Shown here: piece after piece, positions 8,393-17,058 of the stretch | How the letters are laid out: every line of letters starts with the position of its first letter | Numbering within the stretch: the first letter of the stretch is position 1 | Assembly (NCBI RefSeq): GCF_900111195.1 | Contig: NZ_FOGL01000003.1 | Location: 186,001-250,000, forward strand | Length of the DNA stretch: 64,000 nt | From: Gracilibacillus ureilyticus | GTDB taxonomy: Bacteria > Bacillota > Bacilli > Bacillales > Amphibacillaceae | Direction: 5' to 3' | The notes under the pieces: model-generated | Databases searched by the model: none | Told to the model about the DNA's origin: nothing | Seen by the model: the letters and a program-made list of their open reading frames with translations, nothing else | Program-made: the position numbers and the translations under genes

Positions 8393-9334
8393 ATGTTAAG
8401 TCAGCTGAATCAGTTATTACAACGAATTATGCCATTTATAGCTCCGACAAGTGTGGTCATCGGTGTTATGTTTGCACCATATCTTGTTAAGTTAGAAGGA
8501 TTAGTTATTTATATATTTGCTTTTATGACTTTTGCAGGTAGTCTAAGTTTGAACTTTGTTGCATTGCACCGGGTAATTGCGCATCCTCTGTCAATTATTA
8601 TCGCGCTGGTTCTTCTTCATTTGGTTATGCCTTTATGGGCATGGATGATTGGGGCTATTACATTTCAAGGAGATATGTTAACAATTACCGGATTTGTGTT
8701 AGCGATGATTATTCCAACAGGTATTACCAGTTTCATTTGGGTTTCTATGAACAATGGGAACGTTGCTCTGACATTGTCCATTATACTGATTGATACTATA
8801 TTGTCTCCATTTATTGTTCCTTTTGCCTTATCACTATTTGTGGGACAGGCAGTGGAACTGGAGGTTTGGGGGATGATGAAAGGGTTACTGATTATGATTG
8901 TAATCCCTTCATTGCTTGGCATGATTCTCCATGAGGTAACCAAAGGGAAAGCCCATGAGAAATGGAGTCCCAGACTTGCGCCTTTTTCCAAATTAACCTT
9001 AGCACTTGTAATTATGATTAACAGTGCAGCTGTCGGTCCGTATTTACAATCGGTTAATCTTAAGTTAGTTCAAATCGCAGTTTGTATGTTTTTCATTGCG
9101 GGAACGGGATACTTCTTAGCATGGTTTATGGCTAAATCCATGAAAAGAGACCAGTCAGATGTTATCTCTTTGACCTTTAGTGGAGGGATGAGAAACATTA
9201 GTGCTGGCGCTGTTATTGCTGTTCAGTACTTCCCTGGACCGGTAGCTGTACCTGTTGTCACCGGGATGCTTTTTCAGCAAATATTAGCATCGTTGTACAG
9301 TAAGTTTTTGCAAAAAAAGTTAAATTTGAATTAG
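8393..9334 (+). CDS. Bile acid:sodium symporter (BASS) family transporter
   Basis: 313 residues with about ten hydrophobic helices, matching the BASS fold: paired unwound-helix regions such as MIIPTGITSFIWVSMNNGN and SLTFSGGMRNISAGAVIA hold the sodium and substrate sites. Bacterial members move organic anions with sodium; the substrate here is unknown. It starts 25 nt after the YlmA-like ATPase behind TTAGGAGAATTAC and is probably cotranscribed, so it would share iron control through the Fur box. Confidence 0.85.
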   Translation: MLSQLNQLLQRIMPFIAPTSVVIGVMFAPYLVKLEGLVIYIFAFMTFAGSLSLNFVALHRVIAHPLSIIIALVLLHLVMPLWAWMIGAITFQGDMLTITGFVLAMIIPTGITSFIWVSMNNGNVALTLSIILIDTILSPFIVPFALSLFVGQAVELEVWGMMKGLLIMIVIPSLLGMILHEVTKGKAHEKWSPRLAPFSKLTLALVIMINSAAVGPYLQSVNLKLVQIAVCMFFIAGTGYFLAWFMAKSMKRDQSDVISLTFSGGMRNISAGAVIAVQYFPGPVAVPVVTGMLFQQILASLYSKFLQKKLNLN

Positions 9335-9393
9335 TCATGAACAGTAGAAACAATAAATAGGATAATAGTAAAAAAGAAAGTAGGTGTTCCAAT

Positions 9394-9741
9394 ATGGTTA
9401 CATGGCTTTCCTTTGTACTATTATCCCTGGCTGCTTTCCGTTTAACAAGATTAATTGTATATGATAAAATTACTGGATTTCTGCGTGCTCCTTTTTTTGA
9501 AAGGGAAGAGAAGATCTTCCCTGATGGAGCAGTAGAAGAGGTTATATCCTATAAAGGCACTGGTCTTAGACGATGGGTTGGTGAATTGCTGAGTTGTCAC
9601 TGGTGTACAGGTATTTGGGTATCCATCATACTTTTTACAGGTCTGCATTTCTTTTCTGCCATTTTTACGCCGATAATTATTATCTTGGCAGTTGCCGCAG
9701 TAGCTGCCATTATAGAAGTATTAATATCATATTTTATCTAG
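9394..9741 (+). CDS. DUF1360 family membrane protein
   Basis: 115 residues: an N-terminal hydrophobic stretch (TWLSFVLLSLAAFRLTRLIVYD), a polar loop, the hallmark cluster ELLSCHWCTGIWVS, and a C-terminal hydrophobic region of one or two helices. The RLTRLIVYDKI and CHWCTGIW motifs define DUF1360, found in B. subtilis YjcA and YngL, some of which are sporulation-associated. The exact role is unknown. It has its own ribosome site (AAGTAGGTG), 60 nt after the BASS gene. Confidence 0.7.
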   Translation: MVTWLSFVLLSLAAFRLTRLIVYDKITGFLRAPFFEREEKIFPDGAVEEVISYKGTGLRRWVGELLSCHWCTGIWVSIILFTGLHFFSAIFTPIIIILAVAAVAAIIEVLISYFI

Positions 9742-9900
9742 TGCGTGCTGTGTCTTTTGTTCTTTTAAAACTGCTGCAGCTGCATGACTTTCTTCTTCTT
9801 CCTTTTCTTTGCCGATTAACAGATACATTATTTGAGTTGTCCATCCTGCTAACTCCTTCTTGTTCAATTGTAATGAGAATAGGTAATGAAAATTCAGCAT
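9727..9900 (-). CDS. Possible small protein (57 residues), uncertain
   Basis: A minus-strand frame whose last 33 residues read like a real protein (MYLLIGKEKEEEESHAAAAV, then VLKEQKTQHALDKI). It overlaps the 3' end of the DUF1360 gene by 15 nt. The ATG at 9900 has no good ribosome site; an internal ATG at 9828 has only a weak one. A different frame here has a better ribosome site (AAGGAG before an ATG) but encodes a very basic 36-residue peptide. I cannot choose between them, and neither may be real. Confidence 0.25.
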   Translation of the reverse strand: MLNFHYLFSLQLNKKELAGWTTQIMYLLIGKEKEEEESHAAAAVLKEQKTQHALDKI

Positions 9901-10012
9901 TACTTGGTTTATCTTATGATATAAGCTAAAAAGCGTTCGGGGATTCTTCCATTATTAAATGCTTTTTTATGTTATAATTGGCGGTAAGATCAAGAAAGGA
10001 TGGAGTAAAGTT

Positions 10013-10171
10013 ATGTGGGTAGTAATAGTGGTATGTATCGCCATCGTCATCGCTGTTTTAGCTTTATCAATTATGACTTTAAATAAAGGTTATGGATATA
10101 AACAAACGGTTGACCCATTACCTGAAGATATAATAAATAAGACAGAAGAGGAGAAAACAAGGGACGAGTAA
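10013..10171 (+). CDS. Small single-helix membrane protein, YtzI-like
   Basis: 52 residues: one N-terminal membrane helix (WVVIVVCIAIVIAVLALSI) followed by a short polar tail with KGYGYKQTVDPLPEDI. The helix plus KGYxYKxTVDPLP pattern resembles B. subtilis YtzI, of unknown function. The ATG at 10013 is chosen because AAAGGATGGAG lies just before it; an upstream in-frame ATG at 9959 lacks a ribosome site. A terminator follows directly. Confidence 0.65.
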   Translation: MWVVIVVCIAIVIAVLALSIMTLNKGYGYKQTVDPLPEDIINKTEEEKTRDE

Positions 10172-10193
10172 AACACATCCCTTGTTTTTTTCT
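10155..10193. terminator. Terminator after the YtzI-like gene
   Basis: 8-bp stem ACAAGGGA / TCCCTTGT followed by seven T residues on the plus strand. It also lies just past the stop of the convergent alcohol dehydrogenase gene. Confidence 0.8.
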
Positions 10194-10201
10194 GGGTGTT
10201 A

Positions 10202-11368
10202 TTAGAGTGATTGCTTGTATATGGAAACAGCATCCTGTCTGTTTAGTTTTTTGAAATTTCCAAATTCCGGCCTTGCTATCACTGTTTTATCGGCCATCTC
10301 TTCAATAGAATCTTCCGTAATGTTATAGTCACTGAGTGTTGATGGAGCACCAATGCTGTTCCAGAAGTCTCTTAGCTTTTCAATTCCTTCTAATCCAATC
10401 TCTTTATCTGATTTGCCCTCTGCATCTACATTAAAGACACGGACTGCCAGTTGTTTAAACCTTGAAACATTCTCATCGATAGAATATTTCATCCAGTTCG
10501 GGAATAAAATAGCCAATCCGCCGCCGTGGGGAATGTCGTGTACAGCAGAAACGGCATGCTCTAAATTGTGTGTAGCCCAATCCCCGTGATAACCCATGTT
10601 GACCATTCCATTTAATGCCATTGTACCGTTATATAATACTGTTGCACGTAATTCTTCATTTTCCAGATCACCGACTAATTTAGGGGCTGTTTCTACCGTT
10701 GTTTGCAGGATTCCTTCAACCATCCGGTCCTGGAGTAATGTATTTTCTTCATGATGAAAATAGTGTTCTAACGCGTGTGACATAATATCCACAATACCGT
10801 AAATTGTTTGATCCTCTGGTACAGTTTTGGTAAAAGCAGGGTCAAGGATGGAGAAAGTCGGAAAAGAGTAGGGGCTGCCCCAGCCGTGCTTTTCTTTTGT
10901 TTCCCAGTTGGTAATAACAGAACCTGCATTCATTTCAGAACCGGTTGCGGCAAGTGTCAGTATAGTTCCAAACGGAAGTGCGCCAGCTGGAGAAGCTTTT
11001 TTAGTGACAATATCCCAAATATCCTCATTTGATTTTGCCCCGACAGCAATCGCTTTGGTACAGTCGATGGTGCTTCCGCCGCCTACTGCAATGATGAAGT
11101 CAATATCTTCATTTTTACAAATTTCAATTCCTTTTCTGGCTGTAGTGACACGGGGGTTTGGTTCTACTCCGCTTAATTCAAAGATTTGTTTATTTGACTC
11201 GTTTAAAATGTTGATTACTTGATTGTATAGTCCGTTTCTTTTAATACTTCCGCCACCATATACAAGCAAAATGTTCTGGCCGTAATTGTCTAATTCCTGT
11301 TTCAGATTGCTCAACTGGCCTTTGCCGAAATATAGTCTTGTGGGATTATGAAATACAAAATTCTGCAT
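10202..11368 (-). CDS. Iron-containing alcohol dehydrogenase (YugJ/YugK, butanol dehydrogenase-like)
   Basis: 388 residues, group III metal-dependent alcohol dehydrogenase that reduces aldehydes to alcohols with NAD(P)H. The dinucleotide-binding part includes [15 protein letters not shown] and [18 protein letters not shown] (about residues 93-110). The metal site residues are in [12 protein letters not shown] and [14 protein letters not shown]. Length and order match the B. subtilis YugJ/YugK pair. It is a single-gene unit, convergent with the YtzI-like gene. The ribosome site is GGAGGTAAC; substrate range is not determined by the sequence. Confidence 0.9.
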   Translation of the reverse strand: MQNFVFHNPTRLYFGKGQLSNLKQELDNYGQNILLVYGGGSIKRNGLYNQVINILNESNKQIFELSGVEPNPRVTTARKGIEICKNEDIDFIIAVGGGSTIDCTKAIAVGAKSNEDIWDIVTKKASPAGALPFGTILTLAATGSEMNAGSVITNWETKEKHGWGSPYSFPTFSILDPAFTKTVPEDQTIYGIVDIMSHALEHYFHHEENTLLQDRMVEGILQTTVETAPKLVGDLENEELRATVLYNGTMALNGMVNMGYHGDWATHNLEHAVSAVHDIPHGGGLAILFPNWMKYSIDENVSRFKQLAVRVFNVDAEGKSDKEIGLEGIEKLRDFWNSIGAPSTLSDYNITEDSIEEMADKTVIARPEFGNFKKLNRQDAVSIYKQSL

Positions 11369-11587
11369 TTTGTTACCTCCTTAGAGTGATAAAAGAATTT
11401 CTGACTTTTCTTCCATTTTAATATCGCAACAAAGCTAGCTTATGTAAAGTAATTTGTTTTTACTGCTGTCCTTAATAAAAAAGGTACACCTTTTTAATGT
11501 TTAATTGTTGGTGCAAAAGGTATAGAATTGGTAGAATGTTAATAGAGACCTTAAATGGTTAAATATTTCCATGAAGGAGTGGATAGA

Positions 11588-12007
11588 ATGAGTAATGTAT
11601 TATTTACATCGAAAGCAACTGCGAAAGGCGGCCGTGAAGGTCACGTGAAATCAGATGACGGGATTATTGATGTTAATTTAGTCAACCCGGCAGGTGGTGG
11701 GGATGGTAAAGGATCCAACCCTGAGCAATTATTTGCAGCCGGTTATTCAGCTTGCTATGACGGTGCTTTAAATTTAATGGCTTCCAAACAGAACAAAGAG
11801 ATTGATTCTACAATTACGGCAGAGGTAAGCTTGCTGAAGGATGAAGCAGATAATGGTTTTAAAATTGGCGTTGTCTTAAATGTAGAAATCAAAGGAGTTT
11901 CACAGGAAGAAGCAGAAGAATTAGCAAAAGCTGCACACGAATTCTGTCCGTACTCAAAAGCTACAAGAGGCAATATAGATGTAGAGTTAAAAACAAAAGC
12001 AGTTTAA
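11588..12007 (+). CDS. Organic hydroperoxide resistance protein (Ohr/OsmC family)
   Basis: 139 residues; a thiol peroxidase that reduces organic hydroperoxides. The two redox cysteines are visible in GYSACYDGALN and HEFCPYSKATRGN, and the N-terminus SNVLFTSKATAKGGREGHV is typical of Bacillus OhrA/OhrB. The ATG at 11588 follows AAGGAGTGGATAGA and is preferred to an upstream in-frame ATG at 11555. No OhrR gene is adjacent; the MarR protein at 58.6 kb is not of obvious OhrR type. A strong terminator follows. Confidence 0.92.
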   Translation: MSNVLFTSKATAKGGREGHVKSDDGIIDVNLVNPAGGGDGKGSNPEQLFAAGYSACYDGALNLMASKQNKEIDSTITAEVSLLKDEADNGFKIGVVLNVEIKGVSQEEAEELAKAAHEFCPYSKATRGNIDVELKTKAV

Positions 12008-12011
12008 TTGA

Positions 12012-12054
12012 AAAAGAAGACGCATATCCACAAAGATGTGCGTCTTCTTTGTAT
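12012..12054. terminator. Terminator after ohr, shared with a convergent small gene
   Basis: Stem AAAGAAGACGCA / TGTGCGTCTTCTTT with flanking A and T runs on both strands. Confidence 0.85.
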
Positions 12055-12177
12055 TTATTTTACCCGATTTTGAAATAAATCCTGAAATGCGTGAAAGACT
12101 TCAATACCTTGATATACTGTTACAGATAATGCTGTTACGGAGAACATTGCTATCATAGCGATTCGAAACCAGATCAT
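12055..12177 (-). CDS. Small membrane protein, 40 residues, unrecognised
   Basis: An open frame from ATG (12177) to TAA with an excellent ribosome site (AGAGGAGGAATACA). The product is an N-terminal membrane helix (IWFRIAMIAMFSVTALSV) and a short C-terminal tail with YQGIEVFHAFQDLFQNR. It ends against the ohr terminator, as a real convergent gene would. I do not recognise a family. Confidence 0.6.
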   Translation of the reverse strand: MIWFRIAMIAMFSVTALSVTVYQGIEVFHAFQDLFQNRVK

Positions 12178-12199
12178 TGTATTCCTCCTCTCTTTATTC

Positions 12200-12505
12200 C
12201 TATTTAGGAGAGAGGAATGAAACTAAATAATTTGATTGATAAAATCTCGCGGACAGCTTTTGAAAGAGCTTTGGATAGTGATTGTTCAAATTGTGATAAA
12301 AAAATGCTGTAAGAATTAGTACGATAATCGGTATATATATGTCTTTGAATTTGTCAGTGCCATTAGTTGCTGGTTGTATTTCATTATCCTGTATATCTTT
12401 TGCAACAATTAATATTATTGTCTGATCTGCTGGTTTGTTATCAACATAATGTGAAGGGATGTAAACTATAAAAAATACTAGTGCTAGGGCGAGTATTTTT
12501 TTCAT
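12200..12505 (-). CDS. Hypothetical membrane protein, 101 residues
   Basis: Two hydrophobic segments: an N-terminal one (ILALALVFFIVYIPSHYV) that could be a signal anchor, and an internal one (IYIPIIVLILTAFFYHNL). Between them is a polar 45-residue loop that would lie outside the cell, and the C-terminus is basic. The ATG at 12505 follows GGGGGGAC at normal spacing. It is 72 nt downstream of the MFS exporter on the same strand and may be cotranscribed with it. No family recognised. Confidence 0.55.
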   Translation of the reverse strand: MKKILALALVFFIVYIPSHYVDNKPADQTIILIVAKDIQDNEIQPATNGTDKFKDIYIPIIVLILTAFFYHNLNNHYPKLFQKLSARFYQSNYLVSFLSPK

Positions 12506-12577
12506 TTTAATGTCCCCCCGATCCAATTTTATGGAAGTGATGTTTAATTATATACCCGAAAATGATAAAAGTAAATA

Positions 12578-13759
12578 TTATAATACATATTTATTACGGC
12601 TGGCTCCAATACCAAAGATGATCATCACAATGGTCATCATCAGGATAATTAAGATAGAGGAATTCCATTTTCCGGATAAATCAAACAAAAAGCCGATAAA
12701 GATGGGACCTGCTGATGCAAGGAGATACCCGAAAGATTGTGCCATCCCCGAAAGTTCCCCCGCTTGCCGGGCATTCTCTGTCCGCAATCCCAATAAGGCA
12801 AGTGCAAGACTGATACTTGCACCAAGCGCAATGCCGATTAAAGTTACCCAGACAGTTGTTATAATAATGGAAGGATTAAAGAAAAGTCCTGTGTATCCAA
12901 TGAGTGCACATAATCCGAATCCGTAAACTACAGGTTTCTGGTCTTTTAATTTCCCTGCAATAATAGGAGTCAGGAATGTTGCGGGTAAGCTGATTAGCTG
13001 CATATATGCGACAAACCACCCGGCTGTCGCTACATCGTATCCTTTTGCTTTTAATATTTCAGCTAACCATGAAATAGTCACATAAAATAAAAAAGACTGT
13101 AATCCCATAAATAATGTAACTTGCCATGCAATTCCTGAACGTATTAACTTTTTTCCGCTTGGTTCATACAGCTTTACCTCATGCTGTGCAGGTGAGTTTT
13201 TTATTGCAATGAGCCAAATGATAATGCCAATTACTGTAATGATGCTCCAGCTGGCTAATGACAATTTCCATCCAAGGCCATAGTTCACTGTTAACGGTAC
13301 AGATAAACCTGAGCCAAAGGCAGCAAAGATGGACATAGAGGTTGTGTAAAGTCCTGTCATGAGGCCGATTTTAGCTGGAAAGCTTCCTTTAATTAAACTT
13401 GGAAGAATGACATTAATAATTGCAATACCGACACCTGCTAATGTTGTCCCTATGTAAAGAAAAATTATTGGACCAGCAGACCGAATTACTATACCGGAAA
13501 GTAAAATAATTAAACCATATAAAAGTGCTCTCTCATTTCCTGCCCTATTTGCGATTCTTGGGGCTATTGGTGACATAAAAGCGAATGCCAGCAAAGGCAG
13601 GCTGGTAATTAAACCGACATTCCAATTGTCTAAATTAAGCTCATCACGAATAATGCCGATAATTGGCCCGACAGAAGTTATAGCAGGTCTGAGATTGAAA
13701 GCAAGCACAATGATCCCTGTAATGAAAATACTGTACTTCCATTTTTCATTTGTTGGCAT
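12578..13759 (-). CDS. MFS transporter, CynX/NimT family
   Basis: 393 residues with about twelve membrane helices. The N-terminal AFNLRPAITSVGPIIGIIRDE is the signature of the cyanate transporter/2-nitroimidazole exporter (CynX/NimT) subfamily, and the domain-linking loop carries APRIANRAGNERAL. B. subtilis YycB is a relative. Substrate is unknown. The ribosome site is AGGAGC before ATG. No cyanase gene is nearby, so cyanate transport should not be assumed. Confidence 0.85.
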   Translation of the reverse strand: MPTNEKWKYSIFITGIIVLAFNLRPAITSVGPIIGIIRDELNLDNWNVGLITSLPLLAFAFMSPIAPRIANRAGNERALLYGLIILLSGIVIRSAGPIIFLYIGTTLAGVGIAIINVILPSLIKGSFPAKIGLMTGLYTTSMSIFAAFGSGLSVPLTVNYGLGWKLSLASWSIITVIGIIIWLIAIKNSPAQHEVKLYEPSGKKLIRSGIAWQVTLFMGLQSFLFYVTISWLAEILKAKGYDVATAGWFVAYMQLISLPATFLTPIIAGKLKDQKPVVYGFGLCALIGYTGLFFNPSIIITTVWVTLIGIALGASISLALALLGLRTENARQAGELSGMAQSFGYLLASAGPIFIGFLFDLSGKWNSSILIILMMTIVMIIFGIGASRNKYVL

Positions 13760-13943
13760 ATTTTTTGCTCCTTATTTCCTATTTTTGCTTCATCTTATTG
13801 TTTAAGATAATTTATTACCCTATACAATAGAAAATTATGTTAAAATAAGTAAGTGGACAAAAGGATGTCACAATGTTATTAAGAATAACATAATCCAACT
13901 GCAGAAGGAATATTTTAATAATTTTAGTGAGAGAAGGTTAAAG

Positions 13944-14492
13944 ATGGATAATAAGTTTGTTGCTGAATTGTTGTCATGGTTAAAAGCCTTACTAATCGCG
14001 GTAGTCATTGTATTATTATGTCGTCACTTTTTGATTACACCGTCAATTGTTAAAGGAGAATCTATGATGCCTAACCTGGAGGATGGCGACCGTATTATTC
14101 TGAGTAAAATAAGTCAGATTGATCGCTTTGACGAGATTGCTTTTGAAGCTCCTGACTCGGAGGACAACTATGTTAAAAGAGTAATAGGCTTCCCAGGGGA
14201 TACAATTGAAATGAAAGATGATCAGTTAATTATTAATGGTGAACCCCATGAAGAAGAATATCTAAGCGAATATAAAAGTAATTTAGCTGAAGGAGAAAAA
14301 TTAACACCTGACTTTACTTTATATGAACTGACGGGAGAAGAGGTAGTGCCTGAGGGAACATTTTTCGTATTGGGCGATAATCGCCGAGTTAGTAAAGATA
14401 GCAGATCATTTGGTTTTATTTCTGAAGAATCAGTGATTGGTGATGTGAAAATGCGCATTTGGCCATTAGAATCTTTTGGGTTTATCAAGTGA
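13944..14492 (+). CDS. Signal peptidase I (Sip type)
   Basis: 182 residues, the usual size of Bacillus type I signal peptidases, which cleave signal peptides from exported proteins on the outer face of the membrane. There is one N-terminal membrane helix (ALLIAVVIVLLCRHFLI), then box B with the catalytic Ser40 (VKGESMMPNLEDGD), box D with the catalytic Lys78 (NYVKRVIGFPGD) and box E (FVLGDNRRVSKDSRSFG). The single-helix form is of the SipS/SipT type. It is a lone gene between the MFS exporter and the thiamine operon. Confidence 0.95.
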   Translation: MDNKFVAELLSWLKALLIAVVIVLLCRHFLITPSIVKGESMMPNLEDGDRIILSKISQIDRFDEIAFEAPDSEDNYVKRVIGFPGDTIEMKDDQLIINGEPHEEEYLSEYKSNLAEGEKLTPDFTLYELTGEEVVPEGTFFVLGDNRRVSKDSRSFGFISEESVIGDVKMRIWPLESFGFIK

Positions 14493-14539
14493 TTAACTAG
14501 ACAACTTTATAAATAAATATGTAAATTTACATACGCAAT

Positions 14540-14637
14540 ATCCACTAGGGGTGCCATACTAATGGCTGAGATGAGAATGAGGTTCTCGATCCCTTTGAAC
14601 CTGAACTGGTTAATACCAGCGGAGGAAAGTGGAACAG
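14540..14637 (+). ncRNA. TPP riboswitch (THI box)
   Basis: Contains the conserved blocks of the TPP aptamer in order: CACTAGGGGTGCC (14543-14555), GGCTGAGATGAGA (14564-14576), GATCCCTTTGAACCTG (14588-14603), and ACTGGTTAATACCAGCG with GGAGGAAAGTGG (14605-14632). It is followed by an intrinsic terminator and then thiDME, so thiamine pyrophosphate is expected to stop transcription. Confidence 0.97.
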
Positions 14638-14661
14638 GTCGTTATGATATTAATATGTTCA

Positions 14662-14699
14662 TAAAAGCCGTTCCATTATTAATGGGGCGGCTTTTTTTA
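14662..14699 (+). terminator. Expression-platform terminator of the TPP riboswitch
   Basis: About 15-bp stem (AAAAGCCGTTCCATT / AATGGGGCGGCTTTT with two G-U pairs) and a T run, between the aptamer and thiD. Confidence 0.9.
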
Positions 14700-14740
14700 C
14701 CAGAATTTTTTCTTAGACTATTAATAGGGAGAGAGATTAT

Positions 14741-15556
14741 ATGACAATTAAAAGTGCACTTACTATAGCGGGTACGGACCCTTCAGGGGGTGCTGGAATT
14801 CAGGCAGATTTAAAAGCATTTCAGGAGCGGGAAGTATATGGGATGAGTGTGATTACATCGGTTGTTGCTCAAAACACTTTAGGGGTGCAGCAAGTAGAGC
14901 ATTTATCAATTCCATTCATAGAACAACAATTTGATGCAGTGTGGAACGATATCAAACCGGACGCTGTTAAAACGGGCATGATTGCTACGATTGAAATGAT
15001 GGAGCTTATCGCTGGGAAGCTAGAAAACACGGATGTTCCTTATGTGATTGATCCTGTTATGGTAGCTAAGAGCGGGCATTCTTTAATGGAAGAAAAATCT
15101 CGGGAAGTAATTCGTAATATGCTTATCCCTCTTTCAACTGTAGTTACTCCGAATGTTCCGGAAGCAGAGCTTTTGGTGGGATTTACCATTAAGACACTTG
15201 AAGATGCAGAAAAAGCTGCAAAAGTAATTGTCAAAGAGCTTGGGGCAAAGGCGGCTGTTGTGAAAGGTGGTCACCTTGAAGGTGAAGCAAAAGATGTGCT
15301 GTATGATGGAAATGACTATACATACTTGACGTCGGAGAGGTTTCCTACTCATCATACCCATGGGACGGGATGTACCTTTTCAGCAGTCATAACAGCAGAA
15401 TTAGCAAAAGGCAAAACAATTAAGCAGGCTGTAGAAGCTGGCAAAAAATTTATTACAGATGCCATTAAATATTCCCTGAAATTAGGGAATGGAAACGGAC
15501 CGACAAATCATTGGGGACATCGCCTGCAGGGATTGCCAAATCAGGAGGGGAAATAA
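14741..15556 (+). CDS. thiD: Hydroxymethylpyrimidine/phosphomethylpyrimidine kinase
   Basis: 271 residues, ribokinase-fold kinase that phosphorylates HMP twice to HMP-PP for thiamine synthesis. Hallmarks are the N-terminal TIAGTDPSGGAGIQADLKAF, the KTGMIATIEMM segment, DPVMVAKSG, and the anion hole with catalytic Asp region HTHGTGCTFSAVITAELA. This is the canonical ThiD sequence, in contrast to the paralog at 18188-19006. It is first in thiDME under the TPP riboswitch; the next gene begins 2 nt after its stop. Confidence 0.96.
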   Translation: MTIKSALTIAGTDPSGGAGIQADLKAFQEREVYGMSVITSVVAQNTLGVQQVEHLSIPFIEQQFDAVWNDIKPDAVKTGMIATIEMMELIAGKLENTDVPYVIDPVMVAKSGHSLMEEKSREVIRNMLIPLSTVVTPNVPEAELLVGFTIKTLEDAEKAAKVIVKELGAKAAVVKGGHLEGEAKDVLYDGNDYTYLTSERFPTHHTHGTGCTFSAVITAELAKGKTIKQAVEAGKKFITDAIKYSLKLGNGNGPTNHWGHRLQGLPNQEGK

Positions 15557-15557
15557 C

Positions 15558-16358
15558 ATGACGCGTTTTTTAGAAAGAATCAGGACTCAAAAGCCTTTAA
15601 TTCACAATATAACGAATGTAGTTGTCACTAATTTTACTGCTAATGGTCTATATGCAGCAGGTGCCTCGCCAGTAATGGCCAATGCCAAAGAAGAGGTTGA
15701 GGAAATGGCGAGCATAGCAAATGCATTAGTGTTAAATATAGGTACATTATCGTCAGAACAAGTAGAGTCCATGATAATAGCCGGCAAGGCAGCAAATAAA
15801 GCAGGAATTCCTGTTGTCCTCGACCCTGTAGGAGTTGGTGCAACTTCTTTTCGAACGGAATCTGCCAGAACTATTCTGGAGCAGGTAAATGTCAGTGCGA
15901 TCAGGGGGAATGTAGGAGAAATAGCCAATCTGGCGGGGCTGTCTGCTCAAGTAAGAGGTGTCGACTCAATGGGAGAGTTTGACATGGATGAATTACTTTC
16001 AATGGCATATAAAAAAATCCAAGTACCGCTGGCTGTTACAGGAGAATTGGATTTTATTACAGACGGCAAAGAAAAAGCAGTTATATCCAATGGGCACCCT
16101 TTACTTACGAAAGTTACAGGTGCGGGGTGTTTATTATCCTCAGTTGTTGCCGCTTTTTTAGCTGTAGAAAAAGATGTTTTCCATGCAGTTACTGGTGCTG
16201 TTTGTTATTACGGAATTGCAGCAGAAGAAGCTGCTTCAAAAGCGAAGCTGCCTGGGGATTTTCAAATAGAATTGCTGAATCAGCTCTATGCAGTATCAGA
16301 TGATTTAATTGCAGAAAAATCTAGAAGTGTTCTCGGTAAATTAGGAAGTGATCTTTAG
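15558..16358 (+). CDS. thiM: Hydroxyethylthiazole kinase
   Basis: 267 residues; phosphorylates the thiazole alcohol (THZ) during thiazole salvage. Visible motifs are LIHNITNVVVTNFTANG at the substrate site, VVLDPVGVGATSFR, IRGNVGEI and the catalytic region KVTGAGCLLSSVVAAF. The ATG at 15558 after AGGAGGGGAAATAAC is the real start; longer in-frame extensions run back into thiD. With thiD and thiE it forms the salvage route to thiamine phosphate. Confidence 0.96.
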   Translation: MTRFLERIRTQKPLIHNITNVVVTNFTANGLYAAGASPVMANAKEEVEEMASIANALVLNIGTLSSEQVESMIIAGKAANKAGIPVVLDPVGVGATSFRTESARTILEQVNVSAIRGNVGEIANLAGLSAQVRGVDSMGEFDMDELLSMAYKKIQVPLAVTGELDFITDGKEKAVISNGHPLLTKVTGAGCLLSSVVAAFLAVEKDVFHAVTGAVCYYGIAAEEAASKAKLPGDFQIELLNQLYAVSDDLIAEKSRSVLGKLGSDL

Positions 16359-16359
16359 G

Positions 16360-17022
16360 ATGGATAAAGAATTACTTCGTGTCTATTTTATTATGGGAAG
16401 CAATAATACGACAAGAGACCCTTTAACGGTTCTGGAGGAAGCACTGCAAGGAGGGATCACTCTTTTCCAATTTCGTGAAAAAGGGAAAAATGCACTTAAA
16501 GGGAAGGCGAAGCTGGATCTAGCTATTAAGATGAAACGGCTTTGTCATGCATATAATATTCCTTTCATTGTAAACGATGAAGTAGATTTAGCGCTTGAAG
16601 CGAAAGCGGATGGTATTCATATCGGTCAGGATGATGAACCGTTAATTCATGTAAAGAAAAGGTGTCCGGAAAATTGGATTTATGGTGTATCGGCGACAAA
16701 TGAATTAGAAGCACGTCATGCGGTGCAGGATGGAGCAGATTATATTGGCGTTGGCCCTGTATACGGTACAAATACAAAAGAAGATGCGAAGCAGCCGATT
16801 GGGCTGAAAGGAATTGCGGAAATAAGATCAATAGCTGGGGAACTCCCGATTGTAGCCATTGGCGGAATAAAATTGGGTCATGTTTTTAACATAAGAAAAG
16901 CAGGAGCTGATGGTGTGTCAGTTATATCAGGAATCAGTCATGCGGAAAAAGTAAGGCAGACTGCAGAACTTTTTTGTAATTACAGTCATTTTACAGCTTC
17001 TTATTCGAAAAACACAAAGTAA
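16360..17022 (+). CDS. thiE: Thiamine-phosphate synthase
   Basis: 220 residues, TIM-barrel enzyme that couples HMP-PP with thiazole phosphate to make thiamine phosphate. Motifs include VYFIMGSNN, LFQFREKGKNAL, PFIVNDEVDLALEAKADGIHIGQDD and YIGVGPVYGTNTKEDA, followed by VAIGGIK. The ATG at 16360 is 1 nt past the thiM stop, so translation is probably coupled. A GTG at 16348 overlapping thiM is possible but has no ribosome site. Confidence 0.95.
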   Translation: MDKELLRVYFIMGSNNTTRDPLTVLEEALQGGITLFQFREKGKNALKGKAKLDLAIKMKRLCHAYNIPFIVNDEVDLALEAKADGIHIGQDDEPLIHVKKRCPENWIYGVSATNELEARHAVQDGADYIGVGPVYGTNTKEDAKQPIGLKGIAEIRSIAGELPIVAIGGIKLGHVFNIRKAGADGVSVISGISHAEKVRQTAELFCNYSHFTASYSKNTK

Positions 17023-17058
17023 TTCTGCTACACTAGAAGAAAAGGAGGTAAGTGCCTG

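Noticed and set aside
12510-12926. 138-codon plus-strand frame over the MFS gene
   Set aside because: Antisense to the CynX-type exporter, no family resemblance.
14562-14744. 60-codon frame over the thiamine leader
   Set aside because: Covers the TPP riboswitch and its terminator, so it is not a gene.
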